Shown: positions 34,160 through 45,888, counted from the stretch's first letter. The stretch is 64,000 nt of DNA from Hyperoodon ampullatus (GCA_949752795.1 OX457057.1:3958632-4022631); one strand, 5' to 3'. Numbers and translations are program-made. Notes: a model not told the origin generated them from the sequence alone.

Positions 34160-34720
34160 AACCTGTATCAGCTAGCTGTTGCTGTGTAACAAACTGCTCC
34201 AAAACCTAGTGGCTTGAACATTCATTGTTGCTCCTGAGTCTTTATGTCAGCTGGGAAGCTCTGCTTGAAATTTTTTTTTAATTTATTTATTTGGCCATGC
34301 CGCATGGCATGTGGGATCTTAGTTCCCTGACCAGGGATCAAACCCATGCCCCCTGCATTGGAAGCACGGAGTCTTAACCACTGGACCACCAAAGGAGTCC
34401 CAGAAGTTCTGCTTGATTAAACAGGCTCAGCTCAGCCTGGCCGGCCTCTCCCATGCTCTGGAGCCTCTGTAGGACTGGCTTGTCCCTGCCTCATGGGGTC
34501 TCGCATCCTCCAGTGGGCTAGCACAGTCTTGTCTGTAGGGAGGAGCAGGGTCCCAAGAGAAAGAATGCAAGCAAGCAAGGCCTTCAGAGGCCTTGGCTTG
34601 GAACCAGCACAATGTCATATAAACACCACCTTCTTCCCATCAAAGCAAGTCACAAGGGCATCCAGATTCAAGGAGAAATAGACTCCACCTCTCAGTGGGA
34701 GGAGCTGCGGTCACACTGCA
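34160..34720 (-). mobile_element. MLT1 LTR, antisense, split by a SINE
   Basis: 'tgtatcagctagctgttgctgtgtaacaaac' at the start is the complement of an MLT1 3' end. The other end is near 'aaatagactccacctctcagtgggagg'. Same family and orientation as 40046-40625. Confidence 0.75.
34269..34402 (-). mobile_element. Short tRNA-derived SINE (older CHR/Bov-tA type)
   Basis: About 134 bp: T-rich tail at the left, 'ggcatgtgggatcttagttcc', 'ggatcaaacccatgcccc' (B-box complement), tRNA-like head at the right. Target duplication 'gaagctctgcttga' (34255-34268) and 'gaagttctgcttga' (34403-34416), one mismatch. Confidence 0.9.
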
Positions 34721-36755
34721 GAGGGGTGTGGACACAGGGATAATAGCAACCATTTCTGCACATGACCCCCCTCAGCACCGGATGTGATGCTGTCAGCCTT
34801 CCCCCCAGCCTTCTCCAAAGGGATGTGCGGCCACTGCCCAGTGCGCTGCCCACGGGGGAGGGAATACCCAGACCTTTTAGGGCTGTTGAACACTAGTTTT
34901 GAGCTGATGCTAATCCCTGGAGGTTTTGAGCTGATGCTAATCCGTGGAGGCCTCAGTCAGAATTGGGACTTGTGGAGGGCAGATCAGGCTGGAGCTGGCT
35001 GGCCCGGGCTGCAACACAAGCAACTTTGCCTCTTGGCACTTGCGATCCTTGAGATCCAACAGGGCTCAAGGTGTGGGTGACAGATGGGAGACTGTATGGC
35101 GAATCACAGTACCCTCCCATCCCCTGGGTTTTGAATGAAAGTCACAGCCTGTGCAGCAAACAACGATTCCCTTTGGAGGCACAGTTCAGCAGTTGCTATC
35201 AGACCTGATGGGGAGATTGTACTTCTAGTCCTGGGCCCCTAAAGAGCGCCAAGGGACCCCACATAACTGGAGGCAACCCAGTCTACCAGGCCGTGCCCTG
35301 GGCCAAGCCAAGCAGCAGCCCCCACCTAAGGCATATACAAGAGATCAGGTCATCAGGCCCTGGAAACCCAAGAAATTGCACCAGGGAGTGACTCACACTC
35401 CAGCGCACTGACTCCAATGGCTTGGCCATCTTTCCCGCCACCCACCTCTATCGTCCCAGGGGTCTCCTGTGACCAGCTCACTTAGGAAGAAGGAACTCAA
35501 GCCTGGTTTGCAGACTCTGCATGAAACACTCACCAGCCACAACCAGATGCCACCGCACCACAGCCCCACCCTGAAGGCGAGTGGAAAAGGGAAATCTTCC
35601 CAGCAGGCAGAGCCCCAATGGCACAGCAATTTTCCAGTGGGTCCTGGAAGGAGAGATGAGAGCAGGTCTGCACAGCGAACATGAGGACTGTCAGAAGCTT
35701 TGGCCCTGTGGTCACGGCCTGGGAAGAGCACGGCTGGAGGAATTTGGGGGGCAGGCCTCCCAGAATGGCCAGGAGCATCAGGATGTCTGGTCCCCCCAGC
35801 AGAGGAGGCTCTCCATAGCCAGATGGACAAGCTGACCCATTCTGAGCCTCCTTCCCCAGCCACCCCATGCCTGCTCCGTGGGCCCATTGAGGCAGGGATG
35901 GAGATTCCAACAGGCGCTCAGCGGCCTCCTCTCCCCTCCCTCCTCTCCCCTCCCCAGGGCAGGGCAGCTCCACCTTCCCAGGTGTGGCAGAGATAACAAC
36001 CAAGCCCCGTGGGAGCACACACCCTGGGAGAACCAGACCCTTTCCAGCAAAGACGGGCAGACTAGTTAGCCTCGCTGGGACAGGCATTTATCCAGATTAC
36101 ATATTCGCTTGCCCTGCGCACCATGCTTCTGCCAGTCTATGGCAGAACTGCTCACCTCAACAGGGATAGGGTGACTGTTCTAGATCTCACAAGATTTGGG
36201 GGACTGCTTTCTGTGACTTCAGTATCTTGTGAGGGAGGTGATGAGGTCTACAGTAACCCCGTACAGGGAGGACCACCAAGATCCCAGACCCCACGGGGAG
36301 AGTGCTGTGCATCCATCCTCCAGGTTAAGAACCGAACCCCGGTGAGGTCTTTGAAAACAAAGATCATAGGATAAGCAGTAGAAAGAAGTTACGAACATCA
36401 ACTACGTGGCCTCCCCGGCCAGCTACATAAACGAGGCCTGTGTCCTGGATTTCCTTTTTCCCCTCCCTTTTCCCTACTACTGTGAACCAGTGTGTCGTAG
36501 GTGGTTGATTTTAGGTTTGTGTGATGGGTGGGGTCTGGCTCTCCTTTCAGGACTGAGGACAGATGCATTTTTATGAGGGATGCTTGCGCTGAATTCTGTG
36601 GGAGCAGCTGGTCGCTGATGTGGCTGTTTAGGAGCTGAAGTTTGGGCAGGAGCTGGGATGGGGGACATACCTTCAAAGGGTGGATTGTGAGGGCCCTGTG
36701 CACTGGCCTGCTGGTGTCTGCTCCCGCCTCCTTCTAGGCACCACCCTGTTCTGCA
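34721..36755. other. Unique stretch, no gene seen
   Basis: Contains a 27-bp tandem duplication at 34897-34950. Frames of 160-185 codons on the minus strand around 35.4-36.1 kb are GC-driven and overlap each other. No domain recognised. Confidence 0.4.
34897..34950. repeat. 2 x 27-bp tandem duplication, one mismatch
   Basis: 'ttttgagctgatgctaatcc' starts both units (34897 and 34924). They differ only at 'cctgg' versus 'cgtgg'. Confidence 0.95.
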
Positions 36756-36759
36756 GAGA

Positions 36760-36990
36760 CCAGTAGGTAAAACTACATCTTCCAGAATCCCTTGCAGCCC
36801 AGCTCCAGGTGCAGTTTCTGCCATCAAAGGAATACATTCTTGCAAGGAGGGACCAGGGACCTGAGTTCTGTGGAAAGGTTGGGGGGTGTGGGGTGACAGC
36901 CACTTGGCTGGTGTGGCTCAGAGCAGAGGCCTCTGTGGTCCCAGAGCCTGCAGTTGTAGCTGGGGTAATCCTGTGCAGCAGAAACAGTTT
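36760..36990 (+). repeat. LTR-like fragment related to 33.3 kb
   Basis: 'aaaactacatcttccagaatcccttgcag' is close to the opening of the element at 33351. The rest is weakly similar. Confidence 0.35.
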
Positions 36991-37035
36991 CCTGATGAGA
37001 ACTAAAATGTTGCTGCCATATCAGTAAACAAAGGA

Positions 37036-37455
37036 TGTTGCAGCCTTCAAGCCATCACAGTACAACACCCCAGACTGTGAGCCCTGAGGGGGCTCAGGAT
37101 GAGAAAGCACAGGACACTGGCCCAGAGAGCTGAGGTGCAGATCAAAGGAATGATTTCAGTGAGCCCAGACTTTGCGTCTTCCCATACATAGAAAAGCTCT
37201 AAATGCATTAACTTGAGATGTATGGTTTTCTTTACTTAGCAGTCATCTTTTGATGTTCCGACCACCTGGTCTTTTGCTGCAAAAACTCCTCTATGTCCTA
37301 GCTCCCCGACCTGCCCTTCCGTCTTCCAAACAGTTTTCTCAGCGTTATCTGAGATGATGTGTCCGGGGCTTGCAGTCCTCAGATAGTCCGCCAAATAAAA
37401 CATAACTCTCAACCTTCAGGTGGTGCTTTTGTTTTGGTTTTTTTTTCAGTTGTCA
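37036..37455 (+). mobile_element. ERV1-class LTR
   Basis: 'gtcttcccatacatagaaaagctc', 'cttttgctgcaaaaactcctc', 'ctgagatgatgtgtccggggc', a polyadenylation signal in 'ccaaataaaac' near 37391, end 'ttttcagttgtca'. It shares its U5 style with the LTR at 10375. The left boundary is approximate. Confidence 0.65.
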
Positions 37456-38195
37456 CTGCTCATGCCTCAAAGCTCAGACTGGAGTTTGTTTCTCCAGCCC
37501 TCCCAAAAGTTGAAGAAGTCATTTCATGCCATATAATCAACTCCTTTTTGCAAAACTCCTAGAGTAAAATCCATTCTCTGCAAGGGGATCTGATGCATCT
37601 GTTGGGGTCTTTCTACACTAATTTACTGTTTAGAAATTGAAAGGTTGGGTTAAATTGGGAGATGATAATGTATTAAGTTGGACATGAGAATGGAGGGCAT
37701 AGAAATGAATTGGGATCATTCAACTCCCACTTCCCTACTTAGGATTCCTTTATGTGGTTTCTCTACAAATATTTCAGCGGTAACTCCTCAGCTTAAAGAC
37801 ACACACACACACACACACACACGCACAGTGTTTTTACAAAAAGAAATCTTTGAGTCCTTGAGCCATGTGTTCTTTGGATGTCAGATGCACAAGCCAGATC
37901 AGAGGTTAAATTGGGAAGCAACTAAAGTGGTCTTCCCCACTCTCACCCCCACTCCACCCCTAGCACCAACCACAGGTGCCATAGGACCTCACTCTACTCT
38001 GAGACACTGTCACCTCCCACTATGGTCCTGCCCAAGGAGTCACCAAAGCTGGACAGGAGCCCAAGTCCCAGGGAACTGATGGAAGGAAAATACCAGCATT
38101 CACGGTGCATGACAGAAGCTATTCTGACCTCCTTCGGAACACAAAGGGCATAGGGGCTCTTCTTCAGATGAGATTTTCTTCAGACAAGGGATCCT
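37456..38195. other. Unique stretch with (AC)12 at 37799-37822
   Basis: No gene or other repeat recognised. Confidence 0.4.
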
Positions 38196-38199
38196 GGCT

Positions 38200-38560
38200 G
38201 AATTAAGGACCTTCTCAGTTAGATAGAAACACAACTCAAACTTGCTCAGCCAACCCAGGGGACATTCTTGGCTCGTGTAAGTGACAACTCCAGGACATGC
38301 TGAGACGACTTCAACAATGTCATTGGGACTTGGTTTCTCTCTCTGTCCTTCAACTCTACCTTCCTCACACTGGCTTCGTTCCCAGCAGGCTGACTTCTGG
38401 TGACGCTGTGAGCCTATGTCCCCCAGCTTCAAGATCGGAACAAGATTTCCTCTTTCCAAACATTTCTAGCAAAAGTCCCAGGGTTGAAGCTTCTTGAGTC
38501 AACTTGGGTCAGGCATCCAATGCCTTTGGAGAGCCCGAAGGAAAATTCCCAGTGGCTAGG
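38200..38560 (-). repeat. Old interspersed repeat, family not named
   Basis: 'acaactcaaacttgctcagcc', 'cattcttggctcgtgtaagtgacaactccagg' and 'agcaaaagtcccagggttgaagc' recur in mammalian genomes as part of an ancient repeat. I cannot assign the family, and the orientation is uncertain. Confidence 0.4.
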
Positions 38561-38869
38561 TCTGGGTGCCATTCCCAGAACAAGATCATGTGGCAGGGAG
38601 GGGGTGTCCGGTCCACAAGACCCAGAACAGACAGAGAGAGGAGGAAGGCATAATCCCCACTAAACAAAAAATAGAGGGAGAATAGATGCCTGACAAGCAA
38701 GACAACAGATGTGCCCCTCTCTGGCTGCACTGGACCAGCACCCCTCAGTTGGCCCTGCAGGAAGCCAGATCATCAGGTTCTGTGAAGCAGGGCCAGAGCC
38801 ATGAGGGCAGAACAAGAATCCCAAAGCACAAGCCAGGCTGAAGGCCACTGGGAGCATGGCTGGCCCTCT
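38561..38869. other. Short unique stretch
   Basis: Nothing recognised. Confidence 0.35.
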
Positions 38870-39060
38870 GCGGCAGCGCACAGCCAAGCTCGCGTCCGTG
38901 CCGGTCCCAGCCCTTTAAGCAGCTGTGGAGAAGACACTCCGTTGTTTACAAGACCTAATAACTCTACAGTGTTCAGCTGCTTGAAGTGAACACCGCAGAG
39001 CCCGCTCAGCTGTTAAAACGGCATTAAATAGAAGCTGCAGACGGGCTCCTTGTTCCCCAG
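38870..39060. promoter_or_regulatory. Candidate conserved non-coding element
   Basis: Repeat-free. It contains 'cagctgtgg', 'ccgttgtttac' (forkhead-like), 'cagctgctt', 'ggcattaaata' and several CpGs. Composition differs from both flanks. Conservation not tested. Confidence 0.25.
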
Positions 39061-39179
39061 CAGGAAGGAGAAAATGCCTCATCCCCCCAGGCCAAGATGC
39101 CCTTCTTGGCCTGCTGGGAGGCGGGCCTCCATCTCAGCCTCTCTTCCCCGGAGTGGGCGTGGCCGAGCACACAACCACG

Positions 39180-39285
39180 CCCATGCTCTCATCCAGCCCA
39201 TCCTCTTCAATGTGCTTCCTTTATCATAAAAACCCATGCTCTCATCCAGCCCATCCTCTTCAATGTGCTTCCTTTATCATAAAAA
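39180..39285. repeat. Perfect 2 x 53-bp tandem duplication
   Basis: 39180-39232 and 39233-39285 are identical, each starting 'cccatgctctcatccagccc' and ending 'tcataaaaa'. Confidence 0.97.
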
Positions 39286-39364
39286 CCCTAATTGCTGAGT
39301 AATGTCACCTTTTGTCGATCATTGATAACTTTCGTGCTGCTTGAAGCTCAGAGAAATCCTGTCT

Positions 39365-39655
39365 ACAGAGGGTGGCAGTGGCCATGGTGGTGACATGGCG
39401 TGGTTAGGGCTAGGTGCCAGGGCTGTGGTGGGTGGTCAGAGTGCTGGTGATGCAGGGGTGATGATTGCAGTGGGTGGTAGCAATATGGCGGTGGTGGTGG
39501 GCAAGGATGGTGGTGGAGGTGATGACGATGGTGACAGTGATGTCACGAGTGTGGCCATGCTGGTGATGTTGATGGTGAAGGTAACGGCTGGGAGGACAGG
39601 TGGTCATGGTGGCCATGGTGTCATTCCCACTTTGCTGATGATGACAGTGGCTTGA
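39365..39655. repeat. GGT/GAT-rich degenerate minisatellite
   Basis: Irregular ggtggt/gatgat units. The Gly/Val/Met-rich plus frame and His/Thr-rich minus frame are artefacts. Confidence 0.9.
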
Positions 39656-40045
39656 GACTCTTCAAGCTCAAAATGTTTTGTTCAGAAGAGATGAAAAGAT
39701 TTATTACCTCTACTCCAGCCCATCCAGCAAATACCCAGGTGGGGCTGCTCCAGGGATGTTTAAACCATTCATCACTGTGTGTCATTGTAGCCATGTGCTT
39801 CATGGGCTTCCTGAGTGACTGAAATAGCCAGGACCCATTGTTTGGTCCTTCTGGGAACTCAGCCTTAGAACCCAGCCACCATGAGGTGAGGAAGCCCTGG
39901 GCCTCAGTGTCTGCTTCCATGCCTGGAGAGGCTGCAATCAGAGCAGGGTTTTAACCTGATCTTCCTGGATATCAGAAGCTCCTTGAATGTCCTGGAAGTG
40001 TTTGAAAAAGTGGGTCGAAGCGTGTTTCTAGGATGGGAGCCCATG
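39656..40045. other. Unique stretch, no gene seen
   Basis: Nothing recognised. Confidence 0.4.
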
Positions 40046-40625
40046 TGTATTAGTTATCTATTGCTACATAACCAATTATCCAAATTTAACAGCTAAAACC
40101 ATTTATCTCACAGTTTCGGTGGGTCAAGAATCCGGGGGTGGCTTAACTGGGTGGTCCTGGCTCAGAATCCTTGTGGGATTGCAGTCAATCTGTCAGCTGG
40201 GGCTGCGGTCATCTGAAGGCTTGCCTGGAACTGAGGACCTTTCCAAGGATGCTCATTCAAGGTGGCTGTTAGCAGGAGGCCTCCATTCCTCCCTGGCTTT
40301 TGGCCAGTGAGATGTAGTTTCATGCCATATGGACTTCTCCATAGGACTGCTTAAGTGTCCTCACAGCATGGCAACTGGCTTCTCCCAGAGCAAGGGATGC
40401 AAGAGAGAGCAGGGCAGAAGTCGGAATGACTTTTATGACCCAACCTCAGAGGCCACACTCTGTCACTTCTACAATGTCCTATTATCTATGCAGATTGGCT
40501 CTCTTCATAGAGAGGGGACCACCCAAGGGCTTAAATATCAGAAGGCCAACTTGGAGGCTGGCTACCATAGCTTCCATCATTCCAAAGAGGTCTTGACCCC
40601 CCAAAATGATACGCATCTCTGAGTT
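40046..40625 (-). mobile_element. MLT1 LTR, antisense, nearly complete
   Basis: 'tgtattagttatctattgc' at one end, 'gcttaactgggtggtcctggctc', 'ctgcggtcatctgaaggcttg', 'ggacttctccataggactgc', 'gtcctcacagcatggcaactgg', 'gacttttatgacccaacctc' follow the MLT1 consensus in order on the complement. Confidence 0.88.
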
Positions 40626-41029
40626 CTTCAAATCTTGAGGACCAGGTGTCTGTTGCTACAGATTTCTCTTTCTGCTTCCCCTGGAAATGGAGCCAACAGG
40701 GAAAGTGATAGTGGCCTGAAATAGGAGAGTGCATATCCTCCTGACCCGTCCCATCTCAAGTAGGTGAATGAGAACAGGGTGGAAGAGGGAAGGAGAAATG
40801 TTGCCCCTTGTTTTCCCATCTCTCTTACCAGCCCCATCACTGGCCCCAGAACAAGCCATCCACACACTTTCCACCAAGCCAGGCTGTCCCAGAGAGACTC
40901 AGTGGCCCTCCCTCCCATCAGAGCGCCTCTGCCTTTTCAAGGCATGAGGCTTCAAGGCAGAGATATAGGGATATCTGTCTGAAACACTCAGAGCAGCAGT
41001 CCCTGAGAGAAGGGTGACAAGCTCTATGG
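40626..41029. other. Unique stretch, no gene seen
   Basis: Nothing recognised. Confidence 0.4.
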
Positions 41030-41172
41030 TGACAAGCATGGCTTTGGAGGCTGATAAGTCCGAATTCTGACACCAGCTCCAGTGTGTAATATCTATGTGT
41101 CTGGGGCCAGTGCCTCAACCTCTATGAGCCACCATGTCCATCCTCACGGGGCTGTTGAGGATCGTTTTAACA
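41030..41172 (+). repeat. MIR SINE fragment
   Basis: 'gctttggaggctgataagtcc', 'tcaacctctatgagccacc' and 'ggggctgttgaggatcg' give a diverged MIR. Confidence 0.65.
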
Positions 41173-41179
41173 AGAGGAA

Positions 41180-41376
41180 TGAACTGTCACTAAGTGTCCA
41201 GCCCTGTACTAAGTACTTGACATCTATTGCCTCCTCTGATCCTTGGCATCAGCCCCAGTTTATAAGAGGGTAAAGTGAGGGGAGTTAGGTTCTGCTTTAG
41301 GCCAAGTTTGCAAATGGCAGAGCCAGAAACAAAACCAGGAAAGGCTGATTCCAAAACCTGAGTCTTTAACCACCAA
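41180..41376 (-). repeat. MIR SINE, antisense
   Basis: 'ctaagtacttgacatctattgc', 'ggtaaagtgagggg', 'ggcagagccagaaacaaaacc', 'gagtctttaaccacc' are the complement of MIR. It faces the MIR just upstream. Confidence 0.75.
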
Positions 41377-41394
41377 ATGGGCCCTGAGGCTGGA

Positions 41395-41935
41395 ATGAAG
41401 ATGGTGATGGCCATGCTGATGATGACGGTGATGATGATGATGATGATGATGATGATGGTGCTGATGATGATGGTGATGACAATGGTGATGGTGATGACAG
41501 TGGTGGTGATGGTATTGATGTTGGTACTGATGTTTATGATGGTGATGATGCTGCTGCTGATGGTGATGACAATGGTGATAGTGATGATAATGGTGGTGAT
41601 GGTGATGATGATGGTAATGATGTTGGTGATGGTGATGGTGATGACGATGATGCTGATGCTGATGATGATGGTGATGGTGGTGGTGGTGGTGGTGATAATG
41701 ATGATGCCGATGGTGATGATGATGCTGCTGATGCTGCTGATGGTGATGGTGATGACAATAGTGATGCTGATGATAATGGTGGTGATGGTTATGATGATGG
41801 TAAAAATGTTGGTGATGGTGATGATGCTGATGCTGATGATGGTGGCGATGATGATGATGATGATGGTGATGGTGATTATAATGGTGATGATAATGATGGT
41901 AATAATAATGGTGGTGGTGATGACGGTGATGAAGC
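41395..41935. repeat. (GATGGT/GATGAT)n minisatellite, ~540 bp
   Basis: Trinucleotide-based units (gat, ggt, gct) in a strict three-base register. That register removes stops, giving a 205-codon Met/Val frame on the plus strand and a 279-codon Ile/Thr frame on the minus strand. Neither is a gene. Confidence 0.96.
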
Positions 41936-42089
41936 AGGAAAAGAGACAGAGTCCCCAGGACAGGGAGGGACTCTTAGGCCAAGATGACCAGTAGGAGTTA
42001 GGGGAAATGTAAAGCAGAAGGCCAAACAACGGTAACTCAACAAGCAGAACAGAAGGCCAAACCCAGGGCTGAAAGGAACCTCTCCCAAC

Positions 42090-42235
42090 ACCAGGGTGAA
42101 AAGGAACTGAATCTCATTCAATTCTCCCATTTCCCAAATGAGCAGACCGAGGCCTAGAAAAAAAAAGCCACTGGTCCGAGGTCACCATCCTGCATCTGTG
42201 CACAGGCCCAAGCTCCACCTCCTAGCTCCTAGTGA
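42090..42235 (-). repeat. MIR SINE fragment, antisense
   Basis: 'tctcccatttcccaaatgagcagaccgaggcc' and 'ccactggtccgaggtcacc' read as the MIR complement. Confidence 0.65.
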
Positions 42236-43985
42236 GGAGTTAGTCACCCAGCCTCAGAGCCCTGGGCAGGAAGGAGACCCTCTCCATAATGAGGTGAGTG
42301 CCAACACAGCACTGGGCCATGGGAGGGCTTCCATTCATATCTGTTCAATTCCTGTCAACTTAGAAAAATTCCCAGCATATGTCAGAAGTCTGGAAAGATG
42401 TCAGGCATGCAGCCAGCAAATCACCCAGCCCTGCTTCCTGGGAAGGCTGAGGGGTCCACTGGGGCCCCAGGAAGGCCCTGGTAGAGGTAGGCCAGCCCTA
42501 GGACAGAGCCTTTCCTGCCAACCGCAGGTCCCGTCTCAGGGAGGAGCAATGGTGGTCAGACTCGGACCACCCAGGCCTGGGCTGGGCCAACAGTCAGACG
42601 CTGGCTGCTGAGTTCACCACTTGCCCTAGCCACCATAGGCAGCCCTTGCAGACAGGGCCCCTCCCCAGCTATGGAGAGGTGTCTCCAGGGTGACAGGAAG
42701 CCAGCAGAAGAAGGACTCCAAGTCTGAAGAGAAGCTGCTCAGGTCCCATGAGCTTGGAGGCTGCAGGTGGACAGAGGCGGAGCTGCAGGCCCCATCGGTT
42801 GGGCCTGTCCAACTGCTCCAACCCTGCCGCCTCCTGATCACCATGGTCCACTGTCCAGCCACCACCCTCCCTGTCACTGAGGAAGGCCGGGGACCTCAAC
42901 GAGACTCAGCAGTGGACCCGGGGCAGGAAACCCGCAGGAGTGTCTGCCCACCAGGAGAGGGCATGCCACCCACCCACTGGGCTCCCCTCCCACCATCCCT
43001 TCCTTCCTGGCCCCCAAGGCTGCCAAGCTGGCTGTCTAGGTGCCCGGTGTGAGCCAACAGCGCCACCATCAGCTGTCAGCTAGGAAATCCGCCCTCTGCC
43101 TCCACCAAGACCCACACTTTGAACAGGGGCTTGGCCCCAACAAGTTGGCTCTGCCTCGGGAACCACAGACCTGATAGAACCTTCCAGAGTGGGTCTCAGG
43201 GCCACGGGGGAGCCTAACAATCATGTCCGTCCTCCTTCCCAGCTGTTAGGTTGGAGCTGCAATGCTGAGGCTGGTGATAACAAGGGCACCAAGGGCCCAA
43301 CAGAGAAGCCGGGTAGACAGACCCGGTCTGAGGGTGATGACAGTAAAAAGAATAGGGGACATTGCCTGACGCTCCAGTGCCAGCCTGGTCACACAGGCAC
43401 AGGGCAAGCTTCACTGGGGGTGCCTGGATGGCAGCCGGCACTTCGTGAGAAGGAAGATTTTAACATCTTCCCACCTTGGCCTTCAGATTGTCCATTGAGG
43501 TCATTCCTGATGACCCCAGGGTCCCCTGAGGGGATCAGGGCACCTGTCAGGACTGAGCTAGTCTGACACACATGCTTCCACGGAAGAGCCCTGGATGAAC
43601 CAGCTTTGAGAGGACATGTATCTAAACCACCCCCACCCCCTACATGACGACAAAATCCTGGTCCTCACGGAGGCAGCGGTGACAGGAAATTGGTACCTAG
43701 CACAGGACCTGGCACACAGAAACATTCAACAGGGCCACACTGAATGATGGGGCTCCACCCTGAGGAGGCTGTCTGGGGTCCCCTAGGGGCCTCGCCCAGC
43801 TCTGCCCACCCACAACCCCGACACAGATGTGAACGGAAAGCCGGCAGTCCCACCAGAGAGGAAGGCCACAACTCGGGCACAGCAGGGGTTCCCAGCTCGG
43901 GCCCACACCGGGGGTCCTGACTCACTGGACAGCAGAATGACCACCGTAACAGGGTGTGGTCTAATGTGGAGCTTCCTGAGCGATG
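42236..43985. other. Unique GC-rich stretch, no gene seen
   Basis: A small LINE/MIR tail near 43696-43732 ('cctagcacaggacctggcacac'). Frames up to 157 codons lack recognisable domains. Confidence 0.4.
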
Positions 43986-43989
43986 GGAG

Positions 43990-44640
43990 CATCCTTTGTT
44001 ATGCGTTACCAGCCCTGTTCAATTCTCCCTGAGTTTATGCTACAGAGGGGACTCTTGGTGGACACCCAGCAGCTTCAGGATGGGCGCTGGTGGCCAGGGG
44101 AGCCAACCACGGGATAAGAGGGAACTTTCAGCCCCACCCCCTGACCTCTGGGGACGGGGAGGGGCTGGGGATTGAGTTCAATGACCAGGGGCCAATGATT
44201 TAATCAACCACGCCTCTTGTAACAAAATCTCCATAGAAACCCTAAATGATGAGGCTTCCACGTTGGTGAACCCTGGGAGGTGCTGGGGAGGTGGTGGCCT
44301 GGGGAGAGCATGGAAACCCTGTGCCTCCCACCCCACCCTGCCCTGTGCATCTCTTCCCTTTGTCTGTTCCTGAGCTGTAACCCTTTAGAACGAACTGGTA
44401 AGCCGTGTATGTACAGCACTTTCCAGAGGTTTGTGAGCTCTTCTGGCAAATTACCCAACCTGAGGAGGGAGTCGTGGGACCCTCCCCCTAATTACAAGTG
44501 GTTGATCAGAAGTACAGGTGGCCTGAGACTTGTGACTGGCGTCTGAAGCGGGGCTGAGCACTTAAGCTGGGGGGTCTGTGCTGAGGCCGGGCACACAGTG
44601 TCGGAGTTGAATTGAACTGTTGCACCCATTTGGTGCCGGG
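43990..44640 (+). mobile_element. ERV-class LTR remnant
   Basis: 'tcttgtaacaaaatctccatagaaacccta', 'tgcatctcttccctttgtctgttcctgagctgtaacc', 'gaactggtaagccgtg', 'gtgagctcttctggcaaatta', 'gggagtcgtggga' and 'gtgtcggagttgaattga' follow in the order of a known LTR family that I cannot name with certainty (ERVL-like). 'tttggtgccgggg' right after it might be a primer-site relic. Confidence 0.6.
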
Positions 44641-44869
44641 GAATCAGGTAGTAAGATTGCTTCCACATGCTGTCGTGGCCACGTTAGCAAAGGCAGCTTG
44701 ATGCCCCTGACCTGCGGACAGCTCCCTCCAGGTGGGCTACCAAGAACCCCCAAACCGGAGGTTTGAGACCTTAATCCTCACCTGGTGTGACGCTCGGTAC
44801 TGCTCAGGGCTGCTTCTGGAGCAACCAACGTTGAACTGAATTGAACTCTCCCCAGTGCTGAAACCCAGA
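44641..44869. other. Short unique stretch or LTR-adjacent remnant
   Basis: Nothing recognised. Confidence 0.35.
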
Positions 44870-44978
44870 CCAGCACACAGCCCATCCACCTCAACAGTAT
44901 ATTGTGGGTCTTCAAGGCACACAGTAGGCACCCAAGGGACCTGCTGGATGAATGAATGAATAAATGAATGAGTGAGTG
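44870..44978 (+). repeat. L2/MIR 3' tail with (GAAT)n
   Basis: 'cacacagtaggcacccaagggacctgctggatgaatgaatg' is an L2-type 3' end running into gaat/gagt repeats. Confidence 0.6.
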
Positions 44979-45888
44979 AGCGTCTGGGCTCCCCACACCC
45001 ACACCCTCACTTCTTATTATGGGCCACCCTCATTTCTCTGACTTCCTGATTGGAACCCCAGGGGCACGGTCCCTGCAGGACATCCTCTGGGCCGGGACTC
45101 ATAGCTCAGGATGAACTGTTCTGCAGGATGAGCTTGCAAGGGCTCTGTGTGCCTGGGTGACCTGTCACCACTCCAAAAAGAAGCTGAGACAACAGTGGCT
45201 ACTCAGCATTTGCATAGGAGGCGTTGACGGTCTCTCACCCCGACTGCCAGCGCACACTTACCTGGACGAGGAAGAGCCACAGTGTCCGAGCCCAGCACAA
45301 GGTAGGGCCACCGCTGTCCCACACTTTGGACATCAGTAGCCTCCCACAATCCGCCGGGAACCTCACTCATTCCCTAAATTCCGGAGAATGGCATCCGGGG
45401 CAGGGACCCCTGAGGATTCGGAATGGCAGGGCTGGAAATTCAGTTTCAGATGCTTTCTGCCACTGTCACCGGGAGCGTTCCGCAGGGTGGCAGCGGGGTG
45501 GACCTGAGGTTTGAGAGCTTCGTCCTGGACCTCCGCCCTCCCTGACTCAGCCACTGTCTGCAGGAGAGAGGACCTGGGCACAACGAGGGCCATTTCTGAG
45601 CCCAGAGGCGGCAGGGCCGCCACCCAGCGTGCCCAGCTCAGAACAGCCCCCTCCGTCCCCGTTACCCACCCTCCCTCAAACCCTCCATCCCACATGGACA
45701 CGGAGCCAGTGAACACCAGAGCCCCGGACAGCAGCCCAGCCGTGTCCCTCCGCCTCTCAGCTCCTGCCCCTGCCTCTGTGAATCATGGGTGATGTCTGAA
45801 TGAGCCAATCAGACTTGCTTTTTTTTCCCCCAAGTCACAGACTCTGCCCATAACCCCAGCCAGACCCTCCAGAACCCAACAGCTGGGA
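44979..45888. other. Unique GC-rich stretch, no gene seen
   Basis: Several CpGs at 45220-45720. No domain-bearing frame. Confidence 0.4.

Noticed and set aside
41190..42029. 279-codon minus-strand Ile/Thr-rich open frame
   Set aside because: It is produced by the three-base periodicity of the GAT/GGT minisatellite. The plus strand is open as well, and no conserved domain exists.
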